Part shown: one piece after another, positions 1 to 8,360 of the stretch | Numbering within the stretch: the first letter of the stretch is position 1 | Layout: each line of letters starts with the position of its first letter | Assembly: GCA_964293815.1 (NCBI GenBank) | Contig: CAXYYC010000008.1 | Coordinates: 1 to 64,000, forward strand | Source: CTSOIL-112 sp964293815 | GTDB lineage: Bacteria > Pseudomonadota > Gammaproteobacteria > Burkholderiales > Burkholderiaceae | Reading direction: 5' to 3' | DNA length: 64,000 bases | Made by a program: the position numbers and the translations under genes | Notes under the pieces: generated by a model | What the model saw: the letters and a program-made list of their open reading frames with translations, nothing else | Databases searched by the model: none | What the model was told of the DNA's origin: nothing

Positions 1-132
1 ATCCTCATACCGCAGGGGAATATGCAACAAAATATCCTGATCGTTGCGCACGCCCACCTTGACGAGCTTGTCGGCCATGCTCGGCGTGATTTTTAATGCT
101 TTAGAAAAATGCGTGTTCGCAACTGAATTCAT
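1..132 (-). CDS. recG: ATP-dependent DNA helicase RecG, N-terminal fragment
   Basis: This is the first 44 codons of a minus-strand gene that runs off the left edge of the window. The ATG is at 132-130. The peptide ends in LLHIPLRYED, which matches the hallmark (LLxHLPLRYED) near the N-terminus of RecG, after a helix-hairpin-like stretch (ITPSMADKLVKVGVRNDQDI). RecG is a superfamily 2 helicase that remodels stalled forks and Holliday junctions. Only the start of the wedge region is visible, so integrity of the helicase motors cannot be judged. The motif is specific, but the fragment is short. Confidence 0.72.
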   Translation of the reverse strand, partial: MNSVANTHFSKALKITPSMADKLVKVGVRNDQDILLHIPLRYED

Positions 133-225
133 GGCATGAATTTTAGCGCATTCGCACGGCAGATGGCGCCGAATCGACAGCCAAATTGCGCCCAAAGACC
201 GGACAAGCCGGCAACACAACCTCGC

Positions 226-897
226 TTAACTTTTGGTCAAAGCCAATTTTCCGCCGAAGAAGACAAACAATACGCCCACCGCCCGCTTGAACCAAAGCGA
301 ATATAAGCGCAGGCTCTGGAAGCGTTGCGCAACGCCCGATGCCAGCCAAGCCACAAAAATATTCCACAAAGTGCCATTGATATCAAACACCAAACCCAGA
401 AACAACATCGTCAGAATATGGCTGGGCGCATCTGGCGCAATAAACTGAGGTAAAAATGCGAGGAAAAACAGCGCGACCTTTGGATTGAGCACATTGGTCA
501 AAAACCCGCGCCAAAAAATCTGTTGTGCGCTCATGAATGGGGGGATGGCGACTGTTTCCTCAGCGTGCTTTGACGCTGACTTCTTTGGTGCTGACTTCTT
601 TGGCACTGAATTTTGAGCGCTGCGCAACATATTTAACCCCAGATAGATGAGGTACACCGCGCCGATCCATTTAACCACCATATAGGCCTGCGCCGAGGCC
701 GCTAAAATCGCGGATAAGCCCAAAGCCGCGGCCAAGGCATGCACGATACAGCCTGCGCCGATACCGAGCGCGGCATAAAAACCTTTGCGAAAACCGTGCG
801 TCGCATGATGCACGATGTAGAGCGTATCCGCGCCCGGTGTCATATTCAGCAAAAGTCCACTGATGACAAACAGCCCCAAACTTTGTGTACCCAGCAT
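226..897 (-). CDS. LysE/RhtB-family amino-acid exporter
   Basis: The product is a 223-residue inner-membrane protein with about six hydrophobic segments. The N-terminus has the family signature (TPGADTLYIVHHATHGFRKG followed by a glycine-rich helix), and the C-terminal half contains FLTNVLNPKVALFFLAFLPQFI. This family exports amino acids such as lysine, threonine or homoserine derivatives; the substrate cannot be read from the sequence. A lysine-rich cytoplasmic loop (SVPKKSAPKKSASKH) sits between the third and fourth segments and is made by a short DNA duplication. The gene lies downstream of the sorbosone-dehydrogenase-like gene on the same strand with a 17-base gap, so the two may be co-transcribed. 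Confidence 0.88.
   Translation of the reverse strand: MLGTQSLGLFVISGLLLNMTPGADTLYIVHHATHGFRKGFYAALGIGAGCIVHALAAALGLSAILAASAQAYMVVKWIGAVYLIYLGLNMLRSAQNSVPKKSAPKKSASKHAEETVAIPPFMSAQQIFWRGFLTNVLNPKVALFFLAFLPQFIAPDAPSHILTMLFLGLVFDINGTLWNIFVAWLASGVAQRFQSLRLYSLWFKRAVGVLFVFFGGKLALTKS
575..604. repeat. 15-bp tandem duplication inside the LysE-family gene
   Basis: Two adjacent 15-base units, 575-589 and 590-604, differ only at the last base. In the minus-strand reading they encode repeated Ser-Ala-Pro-Lys-Lys units in the predicted cytoplasmic loop. The duplication keeps the frame. Confidence 0.85.
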
Positions 898-914
898 AGC
901 GCCTCGTCGAAAAA

Positions 915-2114
915 TTAGTGTGTGGGTGACAAACGCAACAGCGCATCATTGCGATCATCGGTGATGTAGAGTTTGCCGGATGGCGACGGGCGAACCTCTA
1001 CCGGCGCGCCCATAGGTTGCGTTTTTGTACTCGCCCAGCCGGCGATCACGTCCGTGCTTTTTCCCGCTGGCAAGCCGGAGGAGTTGGCGTTAAAGGCGAT
1101 CACGCGGTGTCCGGTATCGCGATAGCCGTGTAAAGCGACCAAATAGCGTCCGCGCAAAGCAGTGATACGGCCATCATTCGGATAGCGTGTGATGCCGAGC
1201 GGTGCGCTGTGCGCAGGCAAAAGCAGCGCGGGTTTGAGTTTGTTGTTACAAATCGTCGTGTAACGTCGGTATTCTGGGCTGATGTGGTTGTTGTCAAAGC
1301 AATACGGCCAGCCATAGTCACCGCCCTGAGTCACGACGTTGATTTCATCATGCGGCAGCCGTTTATCGCTTAATCGAGCGTCCACTTGGTTGATAAAGTC
1401 GCGTCCGTTTTCTGTCACCACCATACGGCCATCCGCGCTCCAAGTCATACCCATGGCATTGCGCAAACCGCGTGCGTAGACGGTGGTTTTGGGCTGATTG
1501 AGCGGCGAGGTGACTTTCCAAATACTGGCGGTGGCTTGATTGCCCGTGGCTTCCGCGCATGGAAATTTCGGCGCTTGCCCGTTGGTATTTTCACAATTAT
1601 TGGTTTTCGCGCCCATGCTCAGGTAGAGATTACCCGCGCTGTCCAACAGCATTTGTTTGAGCGGATGATGACCATCGTCGGGTAGATTGGCAACGACGGT
1701 TTGCGCGGGCGCGTTGGGATTCTTCGGATTGAGGCGAATCACTTGATTCGCTTCTCCGATATAGACCCAGCCGTCTGCGCCGAGCTGCAAGCCGTGCGGA
1801 CGATCCAGTTTATCCAGAATGGTGCTGCGTTGGTATCGGCCATTTTGCCAAGTCAGACGCGATAGCCGACCGCTGTTACGTTCCCACGCGCCCATCTCTG
1901 TAATCCAGATTTCATTATCGGACAGGGGCAATACGCCGCGCGGCATTTTCAGATCAGACGCGACAACCCCCACGCAAGTACCGCTGATGGTTTTGACATT
2001 GACTTTGGGCAGGCCATCGCATGTGCCCGCAGGCGGATAAGGATTGCCCGCCTGTGCGGTGAGCGCAAATCCCATGCAAAGTATGGCACTTCCGATTGCG
2101 TGTAGTGTGTTCAT
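915..2114 (-). CDS. Secreted glucose/sorbosone dehydrogenase-like beta-propeller (PQQ-type family)
   Basis: This 399-residue protein begins with a clear signal peptide (cleavage after about TAQA, residues 19-22), so it is periplasmic. The body resembles the soluble glucose/L-sorbosone dehydrogenase six-bladed propeller family: repeated LDRPHGLQLGADGWVYIGE, GLRNAMGMTWSADGRMVVTENG and INVVTQGGDYGWPYC blocks, and a C-terminal PSPSGKLYITDD blade. Family members bind PQQ and oxidise sugars or related alcohols, but many relatives have no tested activity. No PQQ biosynthesis gene lies in this window. The substrate is therefore open; family membership is fairly secure. Confidence 0.8.
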   Translation of the reverse strand: MNTLHAIGSAILCMGFALTAQAGNPYPPAGTCDGLPKVNVKTISGTCVGVVASDLKMPRGVLPLSDNEIWITEMGAWERNSGRLSRLTWQNGRYQRSTILDKLDRPHGLQLGADGWVYIGEANQVIRLNPKNPNAPAQTVVANLPDDGHHPLKQMLLDSAGNLYLSMGAKTNNCENTNGQAPKFPCAEATGNQATASIWKVTSPLNQPKTTVYARGLRNAMGMTWSADGRMVVTENGRDFINQVDARLSDKRLPHDEINVVTQGGDYGWPYCFDNNHISPEYRRYTTICNNKLKPALLLPAHSAPLGITRYPNDGRITALRGRYLVALHGYRDTGHRVIAFNANSSGLPAGKSTDVIAGWASTKTQPMGAPVEVRPSPSGKLYITDDRNDALLRLSPTH

Positions 2115-2236
2115 GGCTCCTCCGCATTTGAGCGAGTGTTGGCAAAACCAAATTCATTTGTCTGGGATTATAATGAACTTTCCAATGACTGTGATGATTG
2201 CGGTGGCGCGTCGCATGAAAGCATGCAACTCAGCGC

Positions 2237-2273
2237 AAAAAAATGCGGGCATTGATGCCCACACCAATGCCCG
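2237..2273 (-). terminator. Rho-independent terminator after ccsB
   Basis: Read on the minus strand, a 9-bp stem (CGGGCATTG/CAATGCCCG, 10-base loop) is followed by a run of seven T (complement of 2237-2243). It lies 30 bases past the ccsB stop and should end the resB-ccsB transcript before the sorbosone-dehydrogenase-like gene. Confidence 0.8.
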
Positions 2274-2302
2274 TACTACGTTGTTCGAATCAATATGGAT
2301 GT

Positions 2303-3775
2303 TTACAGCGTCCCGTAGGAATGCAAGCCCGATAGGAAAATATTCACGCCGAGGAAGGCAAATCCGGTAATCAGCAGCCCTACCAACGCCCACAGCGCGC
2401 TGCGCGTGCCGCGCATACCCGCCATCAGGCGCAAATGCAGCCACGCGGCGTAGTTGAGCCAGACGATCAGCGCCCAAGTTTCCTTCGGATCCCAGCTCCA
2501 GTATTTGCCCCACGCATCGGCAGCCCAGAACGCGCCGAGGATGGTCGCAATGGTGAAAAACACAAAGCCCACCGCAATGGCCTTATACATAATGTCGTCC
2601 AGTACGGCGAAATCGGGCAAACGTTTGGCCAAGGCTTTGCGCGCCAGCAAAATAAAGCCAACCGCTGCCAAACCCGTACCGAAATACAGCGCCCAATACG
2701 TTGAAATATACTCTGCCGTCACCCCTTTGCGGAACACCATCGGCTCAATGAACAATAACGCGCCGAGTACCCACAGCGCGATCGTCAACCAACGCGTGCG
2801 CTTCGCATGACGCGCAGTCGCAGTAGCGAGCGCCTGCTCAGCACCGGCAACGCCCGCTTTGGGTAATGCGCCGTAGCTTGATTGAAACGCTGGCGGCAGT
2901 TCACTGAACGGCGTACCGACAAATTTGACCAAATAGGCAAAACCCACCATCGCAGCAATGGAGAACGTGCCATAGCCGACAAAGTTCGCCGGCACATGAA
3001 TTTTCATCCACCACGATTGCAGCGCCGGAATCAGTGGCTTGATTTCGTGTTGCCCGCGATCAATGCTGTACCACAGCAAAAAACCAATCGCCGCAACGAC
3101 CACGATCATCACGAATGCGCCCAACTGCTTGGTATCGTAATGCTCCTCGTAATACAGATAAAACGCCGTGGTCAACAAAGCAAACAGGATGAACACTTCG
3201 TACAAATTCGATACCGGAATATGCCCGACATCCGGCGCGATCAAATAGCTTTCGTACCAGCGCACCATCAAGGCCGCCGAACCCATGACCAGACCGGCGT
3301 AGGTCATTTTGCTCGCCAGCCAATTCACCGTGGTCAATTTCGGCCAAATCAACGCGACCCAGTACGCCACGGTAGCCAAGATGAACAACACGCTCATCCA
3401 CATCACCAGCGGTTGGCTGGCAAATAGATACCTCAGACCAAAAACCGATTCGCCGCGCGCCAAATCGCCTGCGTACCATGAAACGGCGAGCAAGCTGATC
3501 GCCGCCACTGCCGCAAACATCCATTGCAATGGCCGCCAAAACCAGCCCAGCAAAATGATGGACAGCACACTGAATACCAAGATGATTTCCTCGTACACGT
3601 CCATCAAATCGCGATTTTTCAGGCCGCCGTAAGTAAACAGCGCAATCATCAGGGCAGCGAACACGCCGTCACGCCACCCCAGACTCGACCAAAACGACGG
3701 TTTGCGCGTTGAAGCGCGCTGATGCACCGTCAAATCAATCGGCGTGAGATTGGGGTTGTTTGCACTTGATCCCAT
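2303..3775 (-). CDS. ccsB: Cytochrome c biogenesis protein CcsB (CcsA/ResC haem-handling family)
   Basis: The product is a 490-residue polytopic membrane protein. Near the C-terminus it has the tryptophan-rich WWD motif that defines haem-handling proteins (WGKYWSWDPKETWALIVWL), followed by NIFLSGLHSYG. Histidines suited to haem ligation lie in flanking loops (KIHVPANF and the terminal LHSY). With ResB it forms the system II synthase, which exports haem and attaches it to CXXCH motifs in the periplasm. It follows resB on the same strand with an 89-base gap, and a terminator lies just past it. Naming differs between clades: this is the ResC/CcsA-type partner, usually called CcsB in betaproteobacteria. 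Confidence 0.93.
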   Translation of the reverse strand: MGSSANNPNLTPIDLTVHQRASTRKPSFWSSLGWRDGVFAALMIALFTYGGLKNRDLMDVYEEIILVFSVLSIILLGWFWRPLQWMFAAVAAISLLAVSWYAGDLARGESVFGLRYLFASQPLVMWMSVLFILATVAYWVALIWPKLTTVNWLASKMTYAGLVMGSAALMVRWYESYLIAPDVGHIPVSNLYEVFILFALLTTAFYLYYEEHYDTKQLGAFVMIVVVAAIGFLLWYSIDRGQHEIKPLIPALQSWWMKIHVPANFVGYGTFSIAAMVGFAYLVKFVGTPFSELPPAFQSSYGALPKAGVAGAEQALATATARHAKRTRWLTIALWVLGALLFIEPMVFRKGVTAEYISTYWALYFGTGLAAVGFILLARKALAKRLPDFAVLDDIMYKAIAVGFVFFTIATILGAFWAADAWGKYWSWDPKETWALIVWLNYAAWLHLRLMAGMRGTRSALWALVGLLITGFAFLGVNIFLSGLHSYGTL

Positions 3776-3864
3776 GAGTCCATCCTTTAATATTGCTAAT
3801 ATTTAAACCACATCCAACTGAAACACTTGACCGCACGAGGCTGTCACCTTCGCGCGCGCCCTGC

Positions 3865-5982
3865 CTATGATCGTGTCGGCGTAGATTCCTGCTGGGCTAA
3901 CGCAGCCTGTACCGCATCAGCGTCCTTCGCCGCATCTTCCTCTGCCGTAGCCGCAGCCACGTCATTTTGCAGCGTTTGCCAGTGTTGCAAGTAATCATAG
4001 GTGCGCCGTGTGCTGCTCATGGCCAAAGTCACTTGGTTGCCCGCGCCATCCGACGTGATGTGCAACCAGACACGACGTTCACGAATAAAGGCCATCGCCA
4101 AAGTGCCCAGCACCAACATGACCGAGCCAAGGTAAACCCACCATTGACCGGGCGAGCGCGTGGCCTGTAAACCGCTGGCCTGTTTAATATCCATCCCCGC
4201 TAATTCGACCAATACCGGCGAGCCAAAATTGCGATACTCGGACAGGCTGTACAAGGCCATGCGCGTGAATTTTTGGTGCCGCTCATCCCATGTCAACTCG
4301 GGCAATTGCGCTTGCGCGCGCGCTTCTTGCAAGCCTTCCCACAACGCGCCTTCGAGCAAACGCACGATGGATGTGGCAATTTTATCACGCTCTTGCGCAG
4401 AGACCGTGGACTCGATTTGCTGCCCCAAGGCTTCCAGCCCACCGTTGGCATACGCATCCAAGGTTTTCAACACCCCACGCACCATTTCCTCGGCAGGTAC
4501 GTTGGAGTTAACATAACGCGTCGCGTAGCGTTGGGCAATTTTCATGCGCATCTGTGGATCGGCCAGCGCCGCGCGTAAACGCATAAAGTCATCTACGCCC
4601 ATATTGTCATCCGCCGGAATGCGGAAGTAGCTGAAATCCTGCTCCAGACTATCGCGCTGTGCGCTGATAATCACCGGCACACCATCAATATCCACCGGCG
4701 AAGCGTATTGAATATACTCCGACGCATTGCCACTGTCGTCACGCAACACATAAGTCACGCTCGGACCAAAATTCTGAAATTCTTTTTTCTCGCCGGTCGG
4801 ACGCATGGCGTGACTGAACATATCTTGGGTGGTTGGGCTGGTGGCCTCATTGATGGGGAAAACGTTGATCGGCTTGAACTCACGCCACTCAAGGGTGTAA
4901 TTTTTATTATTGAACGGAAACTCGCTTTGCCCGCCGACTTTGGCATCCAGCGCCTTACTCTCGCCATGCGCGCCAAACAGCGGATGCACCTTCAAATGCA
5001 TCATGGTCTCATTCGCGTCAAAGCTGGCCTGATACAGCGCCACGCCTTTGTAGCGCAGAGGATGATTCACGCTGATGGTTTGGCTGAACTGCTCACCCGT
5101 TTCTTTGTCCTGCACCGTCACTTCAGAGGCAAAATGTTTGGGCATGCCGGTACTGTAATATTCAACTATGAATTTGTCCAAACGCACCCAAAACGGCAAA
5201 TCCTGCAACAAAAATGAGTTTTGACCATACGGCAATTCGACGAAATCCGCCGCCTGCCCTTCGGGAATACGCACCGTACCGCGATAGCTCAAAGTCGCGT
5301 CCGACAGCACGCCACTGGCGGGTACGTCCTTGTACGTCGTCGCATTCGCCAACGGTTTTTTACCCATGAACAAAACCTGCGCGCGAATCGACAGCTCCGA
5401 ATCCATCAGCCCGCCCAGACAAATCACCACAATCGCCAGATGCGTGAAAATATAGCCCAAGCGGTTAAACCGGCCACGTTTGGCCGCAAAGTACACACGC
5501 TTTTGACCATCCGCCTGCGTTTGACTGGCGCGCACCTGATAACCCAAGCGCTCGAATAATTGTGCCATGCGCATGGTCAGCGTATCGACATCCTGCCCCG
5601 TCTGCCACTGCGCATGTTCCTTCATATGGCGCAGGCTGTTGGTACGATTGTGCAGTTTGAAACTGCGCATGTCGTGCAGCATTTTGGGCGTATTGCGAAT
5701 CAAGCAAATACTGGTAGAAGCCAGCAAAAACACCAGCATCGCCATGAACCACGCTTGATTGTACACATCGTGCAAGCCCAAGACCGCGAACACGCCTGCC
5801 CAAAAACCGCCGAATTGATCAACGTAGCTCAAACGGCTTTCATTCTGTTTGATGATCGTGCCAATCGCACTGGCAATGGCCACCACCGTCAAAATACTGA
5901 CGGCAAAACGCATGGAGCCGATGAAATCCCACAAACGTGAGGCAAACGAGGGGACGGATGATTGAGAACGGTTTGAGCTCAT
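3865..5982 (-). CDS. resB: Cytochrome c biogenesis protein ResB (Ccs1)
   Basis: This 705-residue protein has the ResB layout: three transmembrane helices in the first 230 residues (the first in FAVSILTVVAIASAIGTIIKQNE), a large periplasmic domain, and a fourth helix near residue 630 (WVYLGSVMLVLGTLAMAFIRERR). The motif GGFWAGVFAVLGLHDVY between helices is typical. It is the second subunit of the system II cytochrome c synthase and receives the apocytochrome. It is first in a two-gene unit with ccsB. The acidic and alanine-rich C-terminal tail (about residues 675-705) looks disordered. Confidence 0.93.
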   Translation of the reverse strand: MSSNRSQSSVPSFASRLWDFIGSMRFAVSILTVVAIASAIGTIIKQNESRLSYVDQFGGFWAGVFAVLGLHDVYNQAWFMAMLVFLLASTSICLIRNTPKMLHDMRSFKLHNRTNSLRHMKEHAQWQTGQDVDTLTMRMAQLFERLGYQVRASQTQADGQKRVYFAAKRGRFNRLGYIFTHLAIVVICLGGLMDSELSIRAQVLFMGKKPLANATTYKDVPASGVLSDATLSYRGTVRIPEGQAADFVELPYGQNSFLLQDLPFWVRLDKFIVEYYSTGMPKHFASEVTVQDKETGEQFSQTISVNHPLRYKGVALYQASFDANETMMHLKVHPLFGAHGESKALDAKVGGQSEFPFNNKNYTLEWREFKPINVFPINEATSPTTQDMFSHAMRPTGEKKEFQNFGPSVTYVLRDDSGNASEYIQYASPVDIDGVPVIISAQRDSLEQDFSYFRIPADDNMGVDDFMRLRAALADPQMRMKIAQRYATRYVNSNVPAEEMVRGVLKTLDAYANGGLEALGQQIESTVSAQERDKIATSIVRLLEGALWEGLQEARAQAQLPELTWDERHQKFTRMALYSLSEYRNFGSPVLVELAGMDIKQASGLQATRSPGQWWVYLGSVMLVLGTLAMAFIRERRVWLHITSDGAGNQVTLAMSSTRRTYDYLQHWQTLQNDVAAATAEEDAAKDADAVQAALAQQESTPTRS

Positions 5983-6121
5983 TAAAACACTGTACTTATT
6001 GGGTATAAAAGGGAAACAGCAGGACGAGTATTTCGACGGTAGTATTGTCTCACTAAAACCTGAAGCAACGCTGACATGCCGTTATTCAGCCAAGCAAAAC
6101 CATGAGAGGCGCTTTAGCCAT

Positions 6122-6149
6122 AAAAAAACGGGCAGTCGAAACCGCCCGT
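6122..6149 (-). terminator. Terminator after cytochrome c4 gene
   Basis: On the minus strand a hairpin with stem ACGGGC/GCCCGT extended to a TTCG tetraloop is followed by seven T. It lies 88 bases past the cytochrome stop codon and about 140 bases before resB. Confidence 0.82.
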
Positions 6150-6236
6150 CATTGTAGCTTGCCACACGCGAAAAATTGTGTAGTTAATCAGTAGGTCGTG
6201 AATGCGCCGTGATGATTCAGCGCAATACACCAATGA

Positions 6237-7046
6237 TTAACGCACACCCGCCATATAATCAGCCACCGCTTTGATTTCCGCATCGGTCAGACGCTTGGCG
6301 ATATCCTGCATTTGGTTTTGCGGGCTATTGGTACGCACGTCTTCACGGAATGCTTTTAATTGAACCACCGCATAGTCCGCGAACTGACCAGAAACATGTG
6401 GGTATTTATTCGGAATACCTGAACCTGTTGGGCTGTGGCAGCCTGCACATGCCGGTACACCTTTGCTCACAATACCGCCGGTGTAAATGCGTTTACCCAA
6501 ATTGGAGCTGGCTGGATCGGCGTTGCTCGCGCTCGCTGGAACGAGTTTTTGCGTGTTGAACCACAAAGCCAAGCTTTTCACGTCGTTATCAAATTGTTTC
6601 GGATCTTTGGACAACAATTCTACCTGAGCTTTCATGGTAGAAATCGTAGACTCCCCCTTATCATTCAGCATATTGCCACGCAACGGCTCTTTCGCGCCTT
6701 CGGCCACTTTAAAATCATGCATTTGTTTTTCCAAATACGCCATGTGTTGGCCAGCCAATTTCGGTTGTAATGGCACAACGCTGTTGCCATCGGCATTGTG
6801 GCACGCCGCGCACAGACCTTCGGCAATTTTCTTACCGCGTTCAACGCCCACAGGCATATTTTGTACTTGGTCAATGGAGAACGGCGCTGCGACAGCCGCT
6901 GGTGCTGCCTCTGCAACCGCAGGTGCAGGCGCTGCAGCAGGAGTTGCCGCCGGAGCTGGTGCAGTGGCTTGTTGAGCAATGGCTACACCTGAAATCACAG
7001 CAACGATGCCTACTGTGGCCAACAAATATGCGTAAGAACGTTTCAT
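6237..7046 (-). CDS. Periplasmic dihaem cytochrome c4
   Basis: The 269-residue protein starts with a signal peptide (residues about 1-24), followed by an alanine/proline-rich spacer of about 30 residues. Two cytochrome c domains then carry CAACH (79-83) and CAGCH (200-204), each with a downstream methionine suited as an axial ligand (NMLND, NQMQD). Cytochrome c4 carries electrons from the bc1 complex to terminal oxidases. The system II maturation genes next door (resB, ccsB) would attach its haems. I chose the ATG at 7046 because it begins the signal peptide; an ATG 12 bases upstream (7058) is also possible. The Ala/Pro linker may act as a membrane spacer. Confidence 0.9.
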   Translation of the reverse strand: MKRSYAYLLATVGIVAVISGVAIAQQATAPAPAATPAAAPAPAVAEAAPAAVAAPFSIDQVQNMPVGVERGKKIAEGLCAACHNADGNSVVPLQPKLAGQHMAYLEKQMHDFKVAEGAKEPLRGNMLNDKGESTISTMKAQVELLSKDPKQFDNDVKSLALWFNTQKLVPASASNADPASSNLGKRIYTGGIVSKGVPACAGCHSPTGSGIPNKYPHVSGQFADYAVVQLKAFREDVRTNSPQNQMQDIAKRLTDAEIKAVADYMAGVR

Positions 7047-7217
7047 AATTAGATCCATACTAAAGAGAAAGGTGGGACGGCGATGGGCATAGACGAATTT
7101 TTTGCGGATTGTATGTGATGAATGATCCGCGGCTTTATCCGCCATGATTTGTACAAAATTGCCGTTTTGTTCATTTGGCATTGTACAATAGAGCCGCCAA
7201 GAAACCAACAAATATCC

Positions 7218-7495
7218 TTAAGGAAACACGAAACAACCCAAACCAGTCTGAGTTCTGAGCAAAAAATAGTCAGAACGCGACGCAGGATAGGGGTCGTAGT
7301 CGTTCTACGAAGCCCCTATACTGCAACAAAGTTCTGGGTATTTTTTGCCAGAACCCGATGGGCTGGCGATTGGCGTGCGATTAACTGCGTTGTGACGCTG
7401 GTCTATGGAATGACCATAGACTGCGCGCCACGCCTTGTTACTCATCACGCCAATCAGCCAGCTCAGACGGTAGGGGTTGTTTCGTGTTTCCTTAA
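7218..7495. repeat. 278-bp nested palindromic element with perfect 22-bp terminal inverted repeats (MITE-like, long form)
   Basis: The ends, 7218-7239 and 7474-7495, are perfect inverted copies with core GGAAACACGAAACAACCC. Inside are five further inverted pairs: 7252-7258/7270-7276, 7287-7299/7305-7319, 7331-7337/7348-7354, 7362-7377/7446-7462 and 7401-7408/7414-7421. The first and third hairpins are also complementary to each other. No gene is encoded. TTAA at both outer edges could be part of the inverted repeat or a target duplication. It fills most of the 516-base gap between divergent cytochrome c4 and engB, and a shorter relative lies at 38731-38821. The structure fits a non-autonomous mobile element or a structured RNA; I do not recognise the family. 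Confidence 0.82.
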
Positions 7496-7562
7496 TTCCT
7501 ACATGGATACTGGCTACATTGCCCCGCATTGTCATCAATTTCCATTATCTGAAAGTTTTTTC

Positions 7563-8228
7563 ATGTCGATTTTGCACCACAGTCAGTTTTTTACCACAGT
7601 GAATCACTATCAAGATTTACCGAGTGCGCCGTATCCCGAGGTGGCCTTCGCGGGACGCTCGAACGCGGGCAAATCCAGTGCCATTAATGTGCTGTGCAAC
7701 CAAAAGCGTCTGGCATTCTCCAGTAATACCCCCGGTCGCACGCAACATATCAATTATTTTACGGTGGGGCGGCGCGGTGAAACCTACGGCTACTTGGTCG
7801 ATTTGCCCGGTTACGGCTATGCGCAAACCCCGCTGTCAGTCAAGGAGCATTGGAATCGCCTGCTGTCGCGCTATTTGCAAGAGCGCGATCAGCTCAAGGG
7901 TTTAGTTCTGATGGTGGACATCCGTCGCGGCTTGACGGAATTGGACGTGCAAATGATACAATGGTTCGTGCCTTTGGCGCGGCCGATTCATGTGCTACTC
8001 ACCAAATGCGACAAATTGACGCGCAATGACGCAAACAAAACGCTATTTGCCGTGCGCAAACAGCTCCAAGAATTGGCAGGTGACTGGGGGACGGTGCAAC
8101 TATTCTCCTCTACCAATCGTGTGGGACTGGAGCAGGCAGGCGAAATCATTGGGCAGTGGATTATGCACGCACGACCAGAACCCAACGAATCCGACGCAAG
8201 TGCATCGAATAACGCCGAGACGAATTGA
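7563..8228 (+). CDS. engB: Ribosome biogenesis GTPase EngB (YihA/YsxC)
   Basis: This 221-residue TrmE-Era-like GTPase has G1 GRSNAGKS (31-38), G2 region TPGRTQ, G3 DLPGYGYA (80-87) and G4 TKCD. It assists late assembly of the large ribosomal subunit. The reading frame is open for another 147 codons upstream, but that part crosses the palindromic element and has no family similarity. The ATG at 7563 gives the usual length and places the G1 box where relatives have it. The stretch just upstream shows no strong ribosome-binding site. A C-terminal tail after about residue 200 is polar and probably disordered. Confidence 0.93.
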   Translation: MSILHHSQFFTTVNHYQDLPSAPYPEVAFAGRSNAGKSSAINVLCNQKRLAFSSNTPGRTQHINYFTVGRRGETYGYLVDLPGYGYAQTPLSVKEHWNRLLSRYLQERDQLKGLVLMVDIRRGLTELDVQMIQWFVPLARPIHVLLTKCDKLTRNDANKTLFAVRKQLQELAGDWGTVQLFSSTNRVGLEQAGEIIGQWIMHARPEPNESDASASNNAETN

Positions 8229-8360
8229 CCACACAAAACACAGCCGTATTGGTTCGCACAAGCTTGAGCGCTCTTGAGTTTAGAGAAACCATCCCAATCT
8301 GACAGAGCAACCCAATATCAATTAAAATCACACTCGAAATACTACCCACTAGGATAAATC

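Noticed and set aside
7122..7562. Upstream extension of the engB reading frame by about 147 codons
   Set aside because: It runs through the palindromic element, contains no domain-like sequence, and would give EngB an N-terminus unlike any relative.
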